A stretch of DNA of 64,000 bases from Notamacropus eugenii (taxonomy: Eukaryota > Chordata > Mammalia > Diprotodontia > Macropodidae). Position 1 is the first letter of the stretch. Each line of letters begins with the position of its first letter. The notes beneath the pieces are model-generated. The model saw only the letters and a program-made list of their open reading frames with translations, ran no database searches and had not been told where the DNA came from. The DNA lies in the NCBI RefSeq assembly GCF_028372415.1, contig NC_092872.1:280057206-280121205 (forward strand), read 5' to 3'. Position numbers and translations under genes: made by a program. This document shows positions 33,525-45,290 of the stretch, piece by piece.

Positions 33525-33838
33525 GTCAACTGTGTGTGTGTTCGTCCTTCGATGCCATGTCATCAGAGAAATAATGACATTTGTTTTTGAGTGAGTGAGG
33601 GCTGTGCAGGTCACCAGCCTCACTTCTCCAGAGCCATCTGAATCTAGTGACTAGAATCACTGGAATCTAGTCATCAGGATGACTGGAGATGACCCAGGAT
33701 GAAGCAATTGGGGTTGTGACTTGCCCAACGTCACACAGCTACTGAGTGTCAAGTGTCTGAGGTAAGATTTGAACTCAGGTCCTCCTGACTCCTGCACTGG
33801 TGCTCTATCCACTGTACTACTTAGCTTCCCTGCAGTAA
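33525..33838 (-). repeat. RTE-tailed SINE, near full length
   Basis: Same family and orientation as 27350-27665: 'gtgttcgtccttcgatgcca', 'gactggagatgacccaggat', 'agatttgaactcaggtcctc'. Confidence 0.85.
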
Positions 33839-34189
33839 AAGTAGCAGACAGAAATATGGTGCCTGAAGGATCTCATTTGACATGTACAGACCCAAGTCAA
33901 CTGAAGATGCTTTCCTTTCTCAACCCAGTGAGTGCTTTGCCCAAGGGTTCCTAGGATGCTGTAAAGTTGTCTCCTTGAGCAATACCCTTGGCTGAGAAGA
34001 GCTATTACACCTCCGTGGAGATATATGGTCCCTTCTGCCAATAGAGTTTGGGAGCACCCAAACTCTTCCCTCTCTTCCCATTAACAATGGAGTTCACATA
34101 AAAGAATCCTATCTTGGCAGTTCCTTAGTTTCTGTATTCCAAAAATACTCTTTTTGCAGGCAGTTTCTGATTAATGGAAACACTTCCTC

Positions 34190-34435
34190 CTCCAAATGGA
34201 GGACAGTAGACATACAATTTACAAAAAAATAAATATAATAATCTTGTATTTGACAAGTGTAAAGACTTAAGATTTGGAGATGAGAATTCATTATTTGATA
34301 AAAATTGTTGGAAACACTGGAAAGCAGTATGGCAGAAACTGGACAAAAACCAATATCTTACACCTCCTTTCTTCCAAGATATCTTAGTAATGATGACAGT
34401 ATTAAGAATACTGATAACACTTTCATGTCTATCCA
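34190..34435 (+). mobile_element. L1 LINE ORF2 fragment
   Basis: 'gagaattcattatttgataa', 'aaattgttggaaacactgga' and 'aagcagtatggcagaaactg' match ORF2 text of the kind at 12240-12320. Open frames on the other strand are its antisense. Confidence 0.65.
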
Positions 34436-34544
34436 TCTTTCTATCTCTCTGTCAATGTCTATCTATCTGTACACACACACATAAAATAAGTAAATAGTTT
34501 GTCCTTAATGAGTGTCTTGTAATTAGTTTTTAATGTTTTCCTTT

Positions 34545-35000
34545 TATTTTTTCTGAATCTTTTATACTGGATTTTCCAGTGAGTTCTGGTCTTTTTGTTG
34601 AAAATACCTGAATGTCTTTTAGTTCACTGAACATCCACTTTTTTTCATCCAGGATTATACTCAACTTCCCTGAGTTGCATTTTTGGATGCAACCCCAGCT
34701 CTTTTGCCTTCTGAAATATAATGTTCCAAGACCTATGATCCTTTACTGTAGAAGCTGCTAGGTCCTGTGAAATCCTGACTTAATTTCCACAGTATTTAAT
34801 TTGTTTTTCCCTCATTGCTTGCAATATTTTCTCCTTAACCTGGGAGTTGTGAAATTTGGTTATGGCATTTCTATAAGTTTTCCTCCTGGGATCTCTTTCA
34901 AATGGTGAATACTAGATTTGTTTTTCTATTTCTGTTTTACCTTCTTGTTGGGGTGGACCTTCTAATATTACTATCACTATTACTCTGTTAATAAGTCCAA
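34545..35000 (-). mobile_element. L1 LINE ORF1 3' fragment, old (copy e)
   Basis: Antisense to ORF1 C-terminal and post-ORF1 text: 'gttctggtctttttgttgaa', 'cactgaacatccactttttt', 'gaaatataatgttccaagac', 'ctttactgtagaagctgcta', 'ttgcaatattttctccttaa'. More diverged than copies a and c. Confidence 0.75.
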
Positions 35001-35419
35001 AACTCTACCCATGATTTTTTACCTTTGCTTTACCTTGGCAAAATTTTGTCTTTGCTTGTGAATTCTATAAATATGTGTGAAAATCTGGCTTGGGAGGAGA
35101 GGATATTATTTAGCTGAGGAAAGTCCTCCTTAAATATTCCTCTAAGCAGTGTTTTTGCAATATACATCTACACGTAGATGCATGTATAGAAATATATTTC
35201 TGTGGGTATGTACATATGCAGTTTATAACAGACTTGACACCAAGAAATGTAGAGTCCTAAGTTTATCTTTCATGCTAATTAGCAATGCCCTTCAGTAGCA
35301 CGATGAAAGCAATCATTACTGTTTCCCTGGACCTTCCCTAGTGCAAGAACTAGAGAGCAAATCTTTCCACACACCCAAAAGCACCTGTGAATCTGCCCCT
35401 TCTTCCAGCTTAGCTGTGG

Positions 35420-35472
35420 CAAAAGAGAGACAGAGAGAGACAGAGAGAGACAAGGACAGAGACAGAGAGAAC
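35420..35472. repeat. (GAGACA)n simple repeat
   Basis: 'gagagacagagagagacaga' and following text is purine-rich tandem, just beyond the LIPK stop codon and within its likely 3'UTR (minus strand). Confidence 0.85.
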
Positions 35473-35484
35473 TCTACAAAGTAT

Positions 35485-35724
35485 TTAAGTTTGCATATTT
35501 TTCTTTATCACTTTAATTACTTCATAGAAAACTTGTTGGGGTGCATCCATTCCCAGGTAAAAGTCCATATGATTGTAGTAGGGAATCCTCTTGTGGTACA
35601 TGAGGTTAGAGATATTGGGGAGCAAACTGTCCACATCTAAGGGGTCAGCGATTGTATCTTCTCCACCGCTCCACAACAGAGTTGGTACCATCATCAGCGT
35701 CACATTGTACAGAGGAGGAATGAC
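35485..35724 (-). CDS. LIPK: LIPK exon 10 (last coding exon)
   Basis: After the acceptor GCATTCAG (minus strand), the 240-bp exon reads VIPPLYNVTLMMVPTLLWSG, GEDTIADPLDVDSLLPNISN, LMYHKRIPYYNHMDFYLGMD, APQQVFYEVIKVIKKNMQT and stop. The catalytic Asp is the GAT at 35658-35656 (GGED) and the catalytic His the CAT at 35571-35569 (YYNH). An N-glycosylation sequon (NVT) lies near its start. DFYLG is a LIPK trait (LIPF has DFIWA). No AATAAA is obvious in the 100 bases after the stop. Confidence 0.93.
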   Translation of the reverse strand, partial: VIPPLYNVTLMMVPTLLWSGGEDTIADPLDVDSLLPNISNLMYHKRIPYYNHMDFYLGMDAPQQVFYEVIKVIKKNMQT

Positions 35725-36329
35725 CTGAATGCAATTAAAAGGGGGCAATATTTTCTCAGTGAACCACATGGTAGAAGAGACTTTTCCTAGAAATGTAAAA
35801 CAATCCCTCCAGTGCTCCAGATTATACAATCTTTATGAAAAAGACTATGGCCTTGGTGAGAATGATTGCATATGTAGACATGTTGACAGCATAGGTTACA
35901 CTTATAAAAAGTGCTTTGAGAACCATCATTCCATCAAGAGTTAAAAAGCAGGAATTGTCCCCTGGTTATCACCAAAGGGGCATCAGAAATTGTCTTTAGT
36001 ACAAGTTTTTTTTTAATTACTCGTTTCAGATAACCAGTTGCTGAAAGGGAGACCACTTTATCATCTGGGATACCAGTAGTATGGTAGTTCAGAATTGCTA
36101 GAGATGCTAGTTCAGAATTTCTAGCATGTGTCCCTCGAGTGATGGATGAACTCCATGTGTCCAGTCCCTTGAGGATTTTATGACTGTATCCTAATTTGGG
36201 AAACAGTCTTCCTTTCATAGATTTCTGCACCCAGAATTGTTTTTCTAGCTAAAGGTAAGAATCATATGATGACAGAGAAAAAAGGGCTTTCATGAACCTT
36301 CTAATGCCACCCACCCCTGAATGTGAATC

Positions 36330-36710
36330 ATCTTTGTCATATTCTCAAAATGTAATCATCAAGTCTCTGCTTGAAGCGCTTCACTGAGGAGGAACCCACC
36401 ACTTCCTGAGGTAGACCATTGTGTTTAGCATCCTCATCACTGTTGGGAAGTTTTCCTCTATGTGAAGCAGAATCTTCGCCTCACCTCCTACTCCCCACCA
36501 CCAACTCTTCTACCCACTCTTCCTAGTTTGGCTTTCTGGTGCCAAGCAGAGAATCAAATCTTTCTTTCATATAATAGCTTTAGAAATGCGCAATACTATC
36601 ATATCTCCACACCCTGATTTCTCTAAGCTAAACATCCCCTATTCTTTCAGCTGATCCACCCTGTGGCATAGTTCTGAGGTGTCCTGTTTGCCTGCTTATT
36701 CCATGACTTC
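36330..36710 (-). repeat. L3/CR1-like LINE 3' end, antisense
   Basis: 'ggaacccaccacttcctgag', 'gttgggaagttttcctctat' and 'ctaagctaaacatcccctat' are the reversed CR1/L3 tail. Lies in LIPK intron 9. Confidence 0.6.
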
Positions 36711-37474
36711 TACTTGTCCTGGTCCTCCCCTAAAACGTGGTCTGATTTTAGACTCAGAGTAGAATGTGATCCTAACAGGGCAAGTCCTCCTTAGGTCAGT
36801 AATGCTTCCCAGTTTGGATCTGTGAAGTGCTTTAAGCCTGACAATCCTGAGAAGCAGAGAGTGCCAGAATTACTGTACCTCTTTTACAGATGAGAAAATC
36901 AAGCCTCCAAGCTGTGGAGTCATTACCCACATGGTTAGTTCATTAGGAAACACAGGAGCTGGCACATGGCCTCAGCTCATATGATTTCAAGTGCAATTTT
37001 TGCCACTTTCTGGAGGTCATGGCACTGCCTGTCTTTTGACTATTAGTTTTTGAAAATCTCAGAAGACTAAAGGAAGCTTGAGGAGGCTTTAAAGATAGAT
37101 TTAGTCTATCAGGTTGTGTGACTGGCTTAACCCACTGTATCAAAGAGAGACCTCATGGGAGGAAGGAAACAGGTTTGGAATCTCAGTATGTGGAGTTATT
37201 CATGGCTGTACTAATGACTGTGACTATAGGAAAATCATATTCACTCTCTGGGCCTCTCCTATGAAGAGGAGGAATTAGACTAGATGATCACTAGGGTACC
37301 TTCAGTTCTAAATCCTCTGAGTACCTAGGCAACACAAGCAAATTGCAAATGGCTTCTTTCTGCTCAGTGGTATTGTTGTGAAATGGATCAGAGGCAGGGT
37401 CTATGCTACAGGAAAATATGTTGTTTGGTTGGGGATAGTCTTTCACAAATCCTGATCTTGTCTGATGGCATTAC

Positions 37475-37546
37475 CTGATTATAATGCTCCATATTCAGAG
37501 TTGGATCCTCCCAGTCAAATGCTTGCAACTGCCCAGAAATGATGAG
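37475..37546 (-). CDS. LIPK: LIPK exon 9
   Basis: The 72-bp exon lies between acceptor ATTCTAG and donor GTAATG and reads LIISGQLQAFDWEDPTLNME, HYNQ. SGQLQAFDW is the LIPK wording. It joins exon 10 in phase 0. In the mature enzyme this segment lies between the cap and the C-terminal catalytic strands. Confidence 0.92.
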
Positions 37547-37604
37547 CTAGAATGAAGAGAAAAAGAATTCTCTGATTCATGTGCATAGAAAAGAGAGAAA
37601 TATT

Positions 37605-37690
37605 AAGAGAGTTGATCCCTAAGCCAAAAAAATGTGAGTTCAAGTCCTGTCACTGGCACACACTGACTCGGTGACTTTCAACAGCTCTTC
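37605..37690 (+). repeat. SINE head fragment
   Basis: 'gtgagttcaagtcctgtcac' within a short tRNA-type SINE head; no tail. Confidence 0.45.
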
Positions 37691-37909
37691 AGATAAACTG
37701 CTCAGAAGGTCCCAACCTGCACTGGGAGAAGGATTTTCTTCACTGACTTTCATATACCAGTGAAATTACAGGTCTAGACATTATCCCCTGCTACTCTGTA
37801 GGCATGGAAATTCTGTCTCCACAAACCATAAGGAAACATAGACCAAAGAGTCCAACCCTGGAGAATTAGAGAATCCTTCTGCTGGCTATATGATTTTTCC
37901 AAAAAGTAG

Positions 37910-38470
37910 CTCTGATTACATCACTTTCCCTGCACAATGAGCTTCAGGTTCTCCCTGTTTCCTCCTACATCAAATAGAAAATGCTTTATTGAACACTCAA
38001 ATTCCTTCATAACCTAACCTAACCTCCTCTCCCCCTTCCAGTCTTCTTATCCTTTCCTCCCTACCACATTGCTCCAGTGACACCTGCCTCCTACTTCTTC
38101 CTCATACATAACACTACACCTCTGGTCTACATGCCTTTCCACTGGCTGTCCCCCATACTGGGAATACTGTCCTTTTTTTACCTTTACCTCCTTCCCTGGC
38201 GTCCTCTGAAAAACAGCCCCCAAATCACCTTCTGTAGGAGGCCTTTCCTGGTCTCCCCAATGACTAAATGACTTCCTCTTTCAGTTTAGTTTGATCTTCT
38301 GGGTCTATATCTTGTATAGACCTAGACATCAGCATGTTGTCTCCCCATTGGAAGGGTTCCCCATTGGGGAAAGGAACTGTTATCTTTCTTTGTAACCCCT
38401 AGCGTTTAGCATAGTGCTTGGCACATAGATGCACATAAAAGGTGTTCAATAAATGAGTCTCACCTGGCTG
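37910..38470 (+). repeat. L2 LINE 3' end
   Basis: Long collinear L2 wording: 'gaacactcaaattccttcat', 'acctctggtctacatgcctt', 'aggaggcctttcctggtctc', 'cttggcacatagatgcacat', 'tgttcaataaatgagtctca'. Confidence 0.75.
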
Positions 38471-38499
38471 ACCACTATTTCTGCAATGTTCTACATTCT

Positions 38500-38760
38500 T
38501 GTTCTCCCACTGCCTTGAAGGAGCATAGCTCAAGGGTCATCTCCAACATGGGGCCTTTACTGATCCCCCAGTTCTTCAGGCTAGTCTCCTCTAGAAAATA
38601 TTTCGCATTTATATTTACTTCCTATTTGCTAATTTAAGTAGACATGGTATCTCCCACGAGAGGGCGAAGTCCTTGAGGGCAGGCCCTATTGAGTTTCTGC
38701 CTTTATGCCTAACGCCTAGCACACAATTGGTTATTATTAACACATACTTTGTATCTCTAG
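38500..38760 (+). repeat. L2 LINE fragment
   Basis: 'gctcaagggtcatctccaac', 'ccttgagggcaggccctatt' and 'tgcctaacgcctagcacaca' represent a second L2 tail next to the first. Confidence 0.6.
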
Positions 38761-39119
38761 TGCCTTCCCCCGGGCTGAGGGCCTTATGAAATGTCTGCTG
38801 AAGTGACTTAAATCTAGTAGGACCCTCTCACTTAAAAAATTCTTCTGATGTCTCTTAAACACCATATTTCCTGATGCAGTTTCTGACATTCAACCCCCTT
38901 TTACAAAAAGGAAAACATGTCAGCAGAACCAAGCAGTCAAATGCTCCTCCATCTGACGTTGTATGCAGTATTCTGTGATCATGGGCTCCCACTTCCTTAC
39001 TGAGAAGAGGGAAGTGTTATCATATATTCTCTGCAACTTCCACCTTCTCCCTCTCCTCCGCCCGTTATATGGAAGAGAAAATTGAAGCCTCGAGAGAGGG
39101 AAAAATGACACAGCTATTA

Positions 39120-39440
39120 AAGTAGGAAACTAAGATTGGCTAATAATATGTTACACTTATATAGTGTTTTCTTTTTCATTTTGAGGCTTATATAATTATT
39201 ATAGCCCCCATTTTATGACCAAAGAAACAGCCTCAGAGAGGGTTGCTAAAGTGCTCCCAACCATGTACTTATTAAGACAAACTATGAGTTAGTACCATTA
39301 TCCTGATTATCCCCTTTTTCTGTATGAATTAACTGAGCTCAAATGATTGTTCATGTCCCTCACACTATTAGCAAGCATGGGAACCAAGATTTGAATGCAA
39401 ATCTCAGTAAAGTTTCTTTCAAGATCAATGCTCTTTCAAT
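39120..39440 (-). repeat. Two MIR-type fragments, antisense
   Basis: 'gttacacttatatagtgttt', 'tagcccccattttatgacca', then a second 'accattatcctgattatccc' and 'accaagatttgaatgcaaat'. Confidence 0.55.
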
Positions 39441-39562
39441 TGTTGCGGGGCTGGGGAACTTCCTATAGAATTGTCAACCCTTCTTCATGAAGCCTCTCTG
39501 AAGACTCTAGAACAAGAGGAGGGGCCTGAAGGTGGCAGGAATAAGCACTTTGGGATCAGTAC

Positions 39563-39634
39563 CTGTGCCCAATGGATCATATTCTGTACAGATATTGCTT
39601 CGGGATAATTAGACAAATAGACATCCAAGCGACT
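39563..39634 (-). CDS. LIPK: LIPK exon 8
   Basis: Acceptor CTTTCCAG and donor GTACTG bound a 72-bp exon reading SRLDVYLSNYPEAISVQNMI, HWAQ. SRLDVYLS is invariant in the family; human LIPK continues HNPAGTSVQNMLHWAQ, so the NYPEAI stretch is a local change. Phase 0 at both ends. Confidence 0.93.
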
Positions 39635-39769
39635 CTGGAAAGGAAAGATGTGTCTTTATCTCGTTTGATTACAAGTTGCCAACGTGCTTGATCTACTGGA
39701 AGAAGAATCTCTAATTTAATGGTTTAATTGAAAAATCAAGGGAAGTCATAAGATCAGCTTAGCCATCAT

Positions 39770-39925
39770 CTAACCCCAGCCCCTCATTTTACAGAGAAGT
39801 AAAATGAGGCACAGAGATGGGAGATGATTTGTCCAAGACCACACAGATAAATGACAGATGTGATTTATAGGAGCATGATTTAGAAGCAAACAGGGTTTTA
39901 GAGATCATTAAATTCAGGGATTCTC
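39770..39925 (-). repeat. MIR-type SINE, antisense
   Basis: 'cagcccctcattttacagag' and 'gatttgtccaagaccacaca' mark a partial antisense MIR. Confidence 0.6.
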
Positions 39926-39929
39926 CAAG

Positions 39930-40095
39930 CTTTTCTTGTGTTGTGGACCACTTGAGCCGTCTGGTGTATTCTATTGACTTCTCAGAGTAATGTCTTTAAA
40001 TACACAAAATAAAATATGTGGGATTAAAAAGAAAACTAATTATGTTGAAATAAGTTATCAAAACAAAATTTAAACTTGTGGATCTCACCTCAAAC
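39930..40095 (+). repeat. Unnamed ancient repeat, copy 2
   Basis: 'cttctcagagtaatgtcttt', 'acacaaaataaaatatgtgg' and 'gttgaaataagttatcaaaa' match the same family as 28640, 50855 and 51985. Confidence 0.55.
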
Positions 40096-40819
40096 ATCTC
40101 TAATCTTATCCAATGCTTTCATTTAACAGATGAAGGAACTGAGGTTCACTGAGACAACATGACTTGCCCCAAATCAAAGAGATAATGTGACAGGGCAGGG
40201 ATTCAAGGAATCATAGGTTTAGAGTTGGGAGGAGGAAGAGTGGTGGCCATAGGAGGCCAGCAGGGGGTACCATGAAACCAAATTTTGAGGAGAGAGAAAA
40301 GGAAAAAAAGTGGGAAGACATTGAATTGAACTGATGCTGCATCCATCCTATCCCCCACAGGTTCTGATCATCCTGACCCTTGCTGTTCAGGCTTCCACAA
40401 AGTTCAGCCCACTGCTCCTTGGAGAAGGCCTGTTTTGCCCATTTACATCCAGCTGGTGGTGAGCTCACTGGTGCTGGCTATTTCTTTACCAGTGGGAGAC
40501 TTGTCCTTATTCCAAAGGAATGAAAGGGAAAGGTGAGATGCCTGACAACTTCACTGAGCAGGGTGAGTATTTAGGCTGGGGCTTTCCCAATACAGCAGCA
40601 GGTTGGCCTCTCCCTCAGACCAGCTCTCCTTTATCTATCCAATGTTAGGATAGCAAAACTTTACTGAAATCATTCTCCAAGGATTCATCCTATTTACCTA
40701 GGGACCTCAGACCCTGAAGGGCTATGCCAGAAGCATTGGACAACTGGCAACTCCTTCTAGAAACTGCAGAGACCCATGCTTGGACTGATATAAGACAAAC
40801 AGCCCCGAAAAACAGCTGT

Positions 40820-41010
40820 TTCCAAGCAGGATGGAGGACCTCCATTCAGAATGGGTCTCCCCTTGCTGGAGACCCTCAAGCAGAGGCTGGAAGATCCTTT
40901 GTTAGTTACATAATTGAAGGGATCCTTGTTCAGGTGTGGACTGGCCCAAAAGGCTTTGAAGTCTCTTCGAACTGGAGGGTCTGTGATTCCATATCATACA
41001 TGGGGAAGGT
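40820..41010 (+). repeat. L3/CR1-like LINE 3' end
   Basis: 'ccttgctggagaccctcaag', 'cagaggctggaagatccttt' and 'ggatccttgttcaggtgtgg' follow the CR1/L3 tail. Confidence 0.65.
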
Positions 41011-41084
41011 ACAGAGTCCAGATATGTATGGGGAGAGATAGAATGTCAACCAAAGACCAAGATCTCATCACCAAAAGCTTGGCC

Positions 41085-41345
41085 ACAGAGTTATGGAGTG
41101 CTTGGCCACCTGAAGGCAGCTATCTGAATGACCTTGAGCAAGTTAATTTCTGTGGGCCTCAGCTTTCTCATCTATAAAATGAATTAAGTTGACTAAGTTG
41201 AGCTCTACAGTTCCTTCCATCCCTAGATCTATGTAATGTTAGACAAGTCACTTCATCTCCCTGGGCCTCGGTTTCCTTACCTGTAAAATGAAGAGGTTGG
41301 GTTAGATAATCTCAAAGGTCTCTGATCCCATGAGCCTATACTCTA
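41085..41345 (+). repeat. Two MIR-type fragments
   Basis: 'atgaccttgagcaagttaat' with 'tctcatctataaaatgaatt', followed by 'agacaagtcacttcatctcc' with 'ccttacctgtaaaatgaaga', give two collinear MIR cores. Confidence 0.65.
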
Positions 41346-41539
41346 GTGAAGACTGTCTGACAAGTCTCGAGCTGCCCCCACATCTATAAAAACAGGGGTT
41401 TTGGTGTTGTTTTTATTTTTCATGCATTGAATTAAAGAAAAGAAAATTAGGCCTGAATGTCATTTCCAGATAATTCTAGTATAGGTAAGGAGAAGAACCT
41501 GTTCCTTAACCTGCCCTTGGAGAAGGGGCCTCCACATAC

Positions 41540-41686
41540 CTCATTTAAGTTCCTGTAGTCAGAGCCATATGTGGCAAAGAAAATATGTTTACATAACCAG
41601 TGAAAAATCCAGAGGTTGCACATTTTGGTTGCAAGGAATCGATTGAACTTGTCTTTTGAAAAAAGAGCTTTTCTGTGAAAAAGAAC
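41540..41686 (-). CDS. LIPK: LIPK exon 7 (cap domain)
   Basis: Acceptor TTTGACAG and donor GTATGTGG bound a 147-bp open exon, exactly the family length. It reads VLFHRKALFSKDKFNRFLAT, KMCNLWIFHWLCKHIFFATY, GSDYRNLNE. Family anchors are present (VLF, FLATKMCN, LC, NLN), but the usual GDKMFHPH and SNFLF segments are replaced. This part forms much of the cap over the active site and is the least conserved part of the protein. The frame and splice sites support it despite the divergence. Confidence 0.85.
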
Positions 41687-41784
41687 CTGTCAAAGGAACG
41701 ATAAATATATCCAAACTTCAATTCACATAACAACATTTATTATGTACTTACTGTGTGCTGGGCGTAGCTCCTGACCTTGAAGAT

Positions 41785-41920
41785 TGTAGGATCATAGACT
41801 CAGAGCTAGAAGCAGTCTTGGCAGTCACTGAATCCAGCCCCCAAATTTGCAGGTGAAAAAACTGAGGCTCAAAGAGATTAAATGACTTGCCCAATGTGTC
41901 ACAGTCTCCAGCACAGTCAG
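41785..41920 (-). repeat. MIR-type SINE, antisense
   Basis: 'gactcagagctagaagcagt', 'aaactgaggctcaaagagat' and 'aaatgacttgcccaatgtgt' in order. Confidence 0.65.
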
Positions 41921-42419
41921 CATGCTCAAGATATGTACATTCTAGTGGGGGTAGGACTGAATAGTGTATACACAGCAGTCAATGCAAAAAATATGAAGAA
42001 GAATTTGGGGTGGGAAATATGCTAACAATTGGGAGATCAGAGAAGCTGATCCTTGAGGGAAAGAAACCTTGAAGGACTGAGGCCAAACCATTCTGGAAAG
42101 CGAATGGTTAAATTTTTAGCGTGAGCATTTGCACCTTAGAATTAGCAAGTACTATAAATTCAAGCCCCAATTTATTGTTTGTTTGATTGTGGGACTTAAG
42201 AGAAAATAGTATTAATTCAAATTAAACCTAAAAGTGTGTCATGAGCACTTTACCTCACACCTCTGGGCAGAGGTGAGGATGGAGTCAATTTCAAGCAGGG
42301 AGACAACCTGGGCAAAGTCACACAGGTAGAAGACAGGATGTTGTATACGGAGAACAACAAGGAGGCCAACTTGTCAGAAAATATATAATATAGAAGACAG
42401 AGTAATGGAGGGAAGAGGG

Positions 42420-42665
42420 AGTAAAAAAACATTTATGAAGTGCCTGTTATATTCTAGGCACTATGTTAAGTGCTTTATAGATATTGTCATTGTGTGAGAT
42501 AGGGATTATTCTTATAATTTACAGTTGAGGAAACTGAAGTAGACAGACATTAATTGACTTTCTGAGTGTCACACATCTAAGTGACTGAGGCAAGATATGA
42601 GCTCGGTTCTTCCTGACTCCAGGCACAAAGCTCTATCCACTGCACCCACCTCTAGCTGTCCGGGA
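42420..42665 (-). repeat. MIR-type SINE, antisense
   Basis: 'tatattctaggcactatgtt', 'agttgaggaaactgaagtag' and 'gagctcggttcttcctgact' show a full-length reversed copy. Confidence 0.75.
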
Positions 42666-42669
42666 ATAA

Positions 42670-44105
42670 ATTTGGAAATACATGGTGGAGGAAGATTGTG
42701 AAACGTTTAAATGTCAAACAGAGCAGTCTGTATTTGATCATAGAGGCAAGAGATAGTCAATGAAGCTTCTGGAGTAGACATGGAATATGTTCATCCCTCT
42801 GCAATAGGGATCTCAATTTAGCAACTCAGTGAGAGAGAGGGGTGACATCGGATGAGGGGAGGCCCTTACAGTTTCATCTTTCTGATTCACTTAGGAGCTG
42901 CCTTAGTGCTGTTAGGTGTAGATGGGAGAGGCGAGCTAAGTAAAATGGTGACACAGAATGAGATTGCCTTGGCAACCCTATTCTCCCTTTCACTGCCTGG
43001 CACTCATTCCTCATTTTTATAAATGGCTGGCAAGGATTTAGGAGTTTACCTAATGTGATTATTTACACTTTAATAAAGGATTCTCTTTGGTTCTAGAGAT
43101 TAAAGTGGTTTTTGAGAGTATCTAGTAGTCTAACTCCCTCATTTTTCAGAAGAGGAAATTGAGACTGAAGGAGGAGAAATGACCTGCCTTCAATCACAGA
43201 AGAAATAAACAGCAATTCCACTTAAAGTCATGTGCTCATTTTGGAGACAGGACCACAGGGTAGGACACTGTGGAGTTTGGGATGTGACGTCAATGGGATG
43301 AGACAATCGGACTTTGGACAAGATATGCTGAACGGTTAGGCTGTATGACAGGATCATAGTATTTCCATTCTGGAAGGAGTTTGGGAGGACTAGTCCAAAC
43401 GCTTTATGATGTAGATGAAAACCTGGGGTCTGGCAAGGGAAAGTGATTTGACTGAGGTCATAGAGGACTATAGAACATTACAGCTAGAGAGGCCTTAGAG
43501 AATACCTGGTCCATAGTCCTCTTTTTTTTCAAGGTAGAAAAACTGAAGCTCAGAGAAAGAGCAAGAGGAAAGTGAGAAGAGCTCTGCCTTGGGTCCCAAC
43601 CAATCTGCAGCTCTTCCTATACCACTATTCTTCCCTCCTCCCCCAACTCAGTGTCACAAAATCTTTCCTCTAATAGAATGTAAGTTCTTTGAAGGCCTGA
43701 GCTCAGTTTGTCTCTTCCTATTCTTCCAATGCCTGGCACACAGCTGATGCTTAATAAGTGCTTGTTGTTACTAAAAGTATCCAGGAATGGGAGAATGTAG
43801 ACTCTGGGGGAAAAAAAAGAGAAATGGAGACATAGGTCTCAGAGATGAGGGGAGAGGGTCAGTCTCCCTTCCATTCAAAGGTTGTCCTCACAGGAAGAAG
43901 TCTATGGACTTCGAGTTTGACTTCCCTATTGCCAATGGAAATGCTACTGAACTTTCTATGGTCCTGACTAGTCTGGTCCCTAAGCTCAACTCCCTCTGGA
44001 ATATTTCTCCTAATGGAGGCTTCCTCTACTCTAGGGGGACAATGTTAAGGACAATGGCGATAATGTTAATCATATTGTATTGTTCTACATCATATAATGT
44101 TCTAC
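42670..44105. other. LIPK intron 6, no assigned exon
   Basis: MIR-like text occurs at about 43340-43460. A pyrimidine/purine block with an open frame on the plus strand (43787-44227) shows no family resemblance and ends in RTE sequence. I see no host exon. Confidence 0.4.
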
Positions 44106-44109
44106 ATTG

Positions 44110-45290
44110 TATAATGCAGAAGAGAGTTCTGTACACAGCATTCAGCAATCTGATCAAGGTCTTTGATACTATCAGTAATGAGGACTTGTGGAACATCATG
44201 GAAAAATCTAGTTGCCTGGAGAAATGAATCTGTATCGTACACCAGTTCCATGCTGGCATGCTTGTCTGGGTTCTGGATAATTCACAATGCTCTTGTTCTC
44301 TTCCAGGCACCAGTGGAGCAAAGGAGAGCTGTGTGCTTGTTTCCATGCTTTGTAAGCATGATGTTTTCAATGGTGTTCAGATGCTTTCAGTGAGGATGAA
44401 AATGGCAGCAGGGTGAGCTACTGAATTGAGAGTATACTACTTTGAAAAGGCTAGAAACCAAGACTAAAGTGGAAGGAGAGTTACTGCATAACTTTTTCAT
44501 TTGCAGAGGATTGTTCAGTCAGTCTCTGAGGCTGAGATACAATGGATCTATTCTCTGCCACTTGTGCTAATTTTGGCCTGACAACACTAAGAAAACAGAG
44601 AGTCTTTACCAGCCAGTACCACACCATCCAAAAAATGGAACCATCAGTTGCAGCAAATGGAGAAATTTTGGATTCTGTGGATAAGTTCCCTTACCTTGGC
44701 AGTTACTTTCCACAAAGGTCTACATAGATGATGAGGTTGACACACCCAGTGCCAGAGTTAGCTCAGTGATTGGGAGGCTCCAAAGGAGAGTGTGGGAGAG
44801 AAGAGGTATTAGGCTAAAAGTCTACAAACTGAAAGTCTACAGAGCTGCTGTGCTGACCTCATTGTCTTATGCCTGTAAAGCCTGTGCAGTATGCCAACAC
44901 CATGCCAGGAAACTGAATCTCTTCCCTTTGGATTGTCTCAGGAAGATTCTGAAGATCACCTGGCAAGTTGAGGTACCAGACACTGAGGATTGTTCTTAAG
45001 CTGAACTGTTGAGCACTCAAACTCTACTGCAGAGAGCACAACTCTGATGGGCTGGCCATGCTGTCTGGTGTACCTGCATCAAAGAAGGCTCTGTGCTCAA
45101 AGCAAACACGAGATGAGCAAATTTAGAGACATCTCCACTCCAAATGTTCATGTGGGCTCTTTGTGCCCAACCTGTGGTAGAGCCTTCCAAGCTTGTACTG
45201 GACTGACCCGCCTCAGTTAGACACACTGTACCTTGACCCTGACATATTGATGTCATTTTCATCCTTTTCAAACACAGACAACAATGAATA
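44110..45290 (+). mobile_element. RTE-clade LINE, reverse transcriptase part (copy 1)
   Basis: The sense strand carries RTE reverse-transcriptase text: KVFDTISNEDLWNIMEKS (for KAFDTVNREGLW), a palm motif FAEDCS in place of FADDCA, MDLFSATCANFGLT, VDKFPYLGSYFPQ, RRVWERRGIRL, and VLTSLSYACKACAVCQHHAR with CLRKILKITWQ. Two stops lie between FAEDCS and MDLFS, so it is dead. A deletion follows 45062, then the zinc-finger-like end and the RTE 3' end near 45290. Bases 44458-45062 are identical to 48455-47851 on the other strand. Confidence 0.88.
44458..45062 (+). repeat. 605-bp perfect inverted repeat, left arm
   Basis: Compared line by line with the reverse complement of 47851-48455, I find no difference over 605 bases. 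Immediately outside, at 44454 and 44457 to the left, the two copies differ, and upstream they differ at roughly one base in eight with indels; on the right the sequences part at 45063. The loop between the arms is 2788 bases. Both arms lie in LIPK intron 6. Confidence 0.92.

Noticed and set aside
43787-44227. A 146-codon open frame on the plus strand
   Set aside because: No family resemblance; its end runs into RTE sequence.
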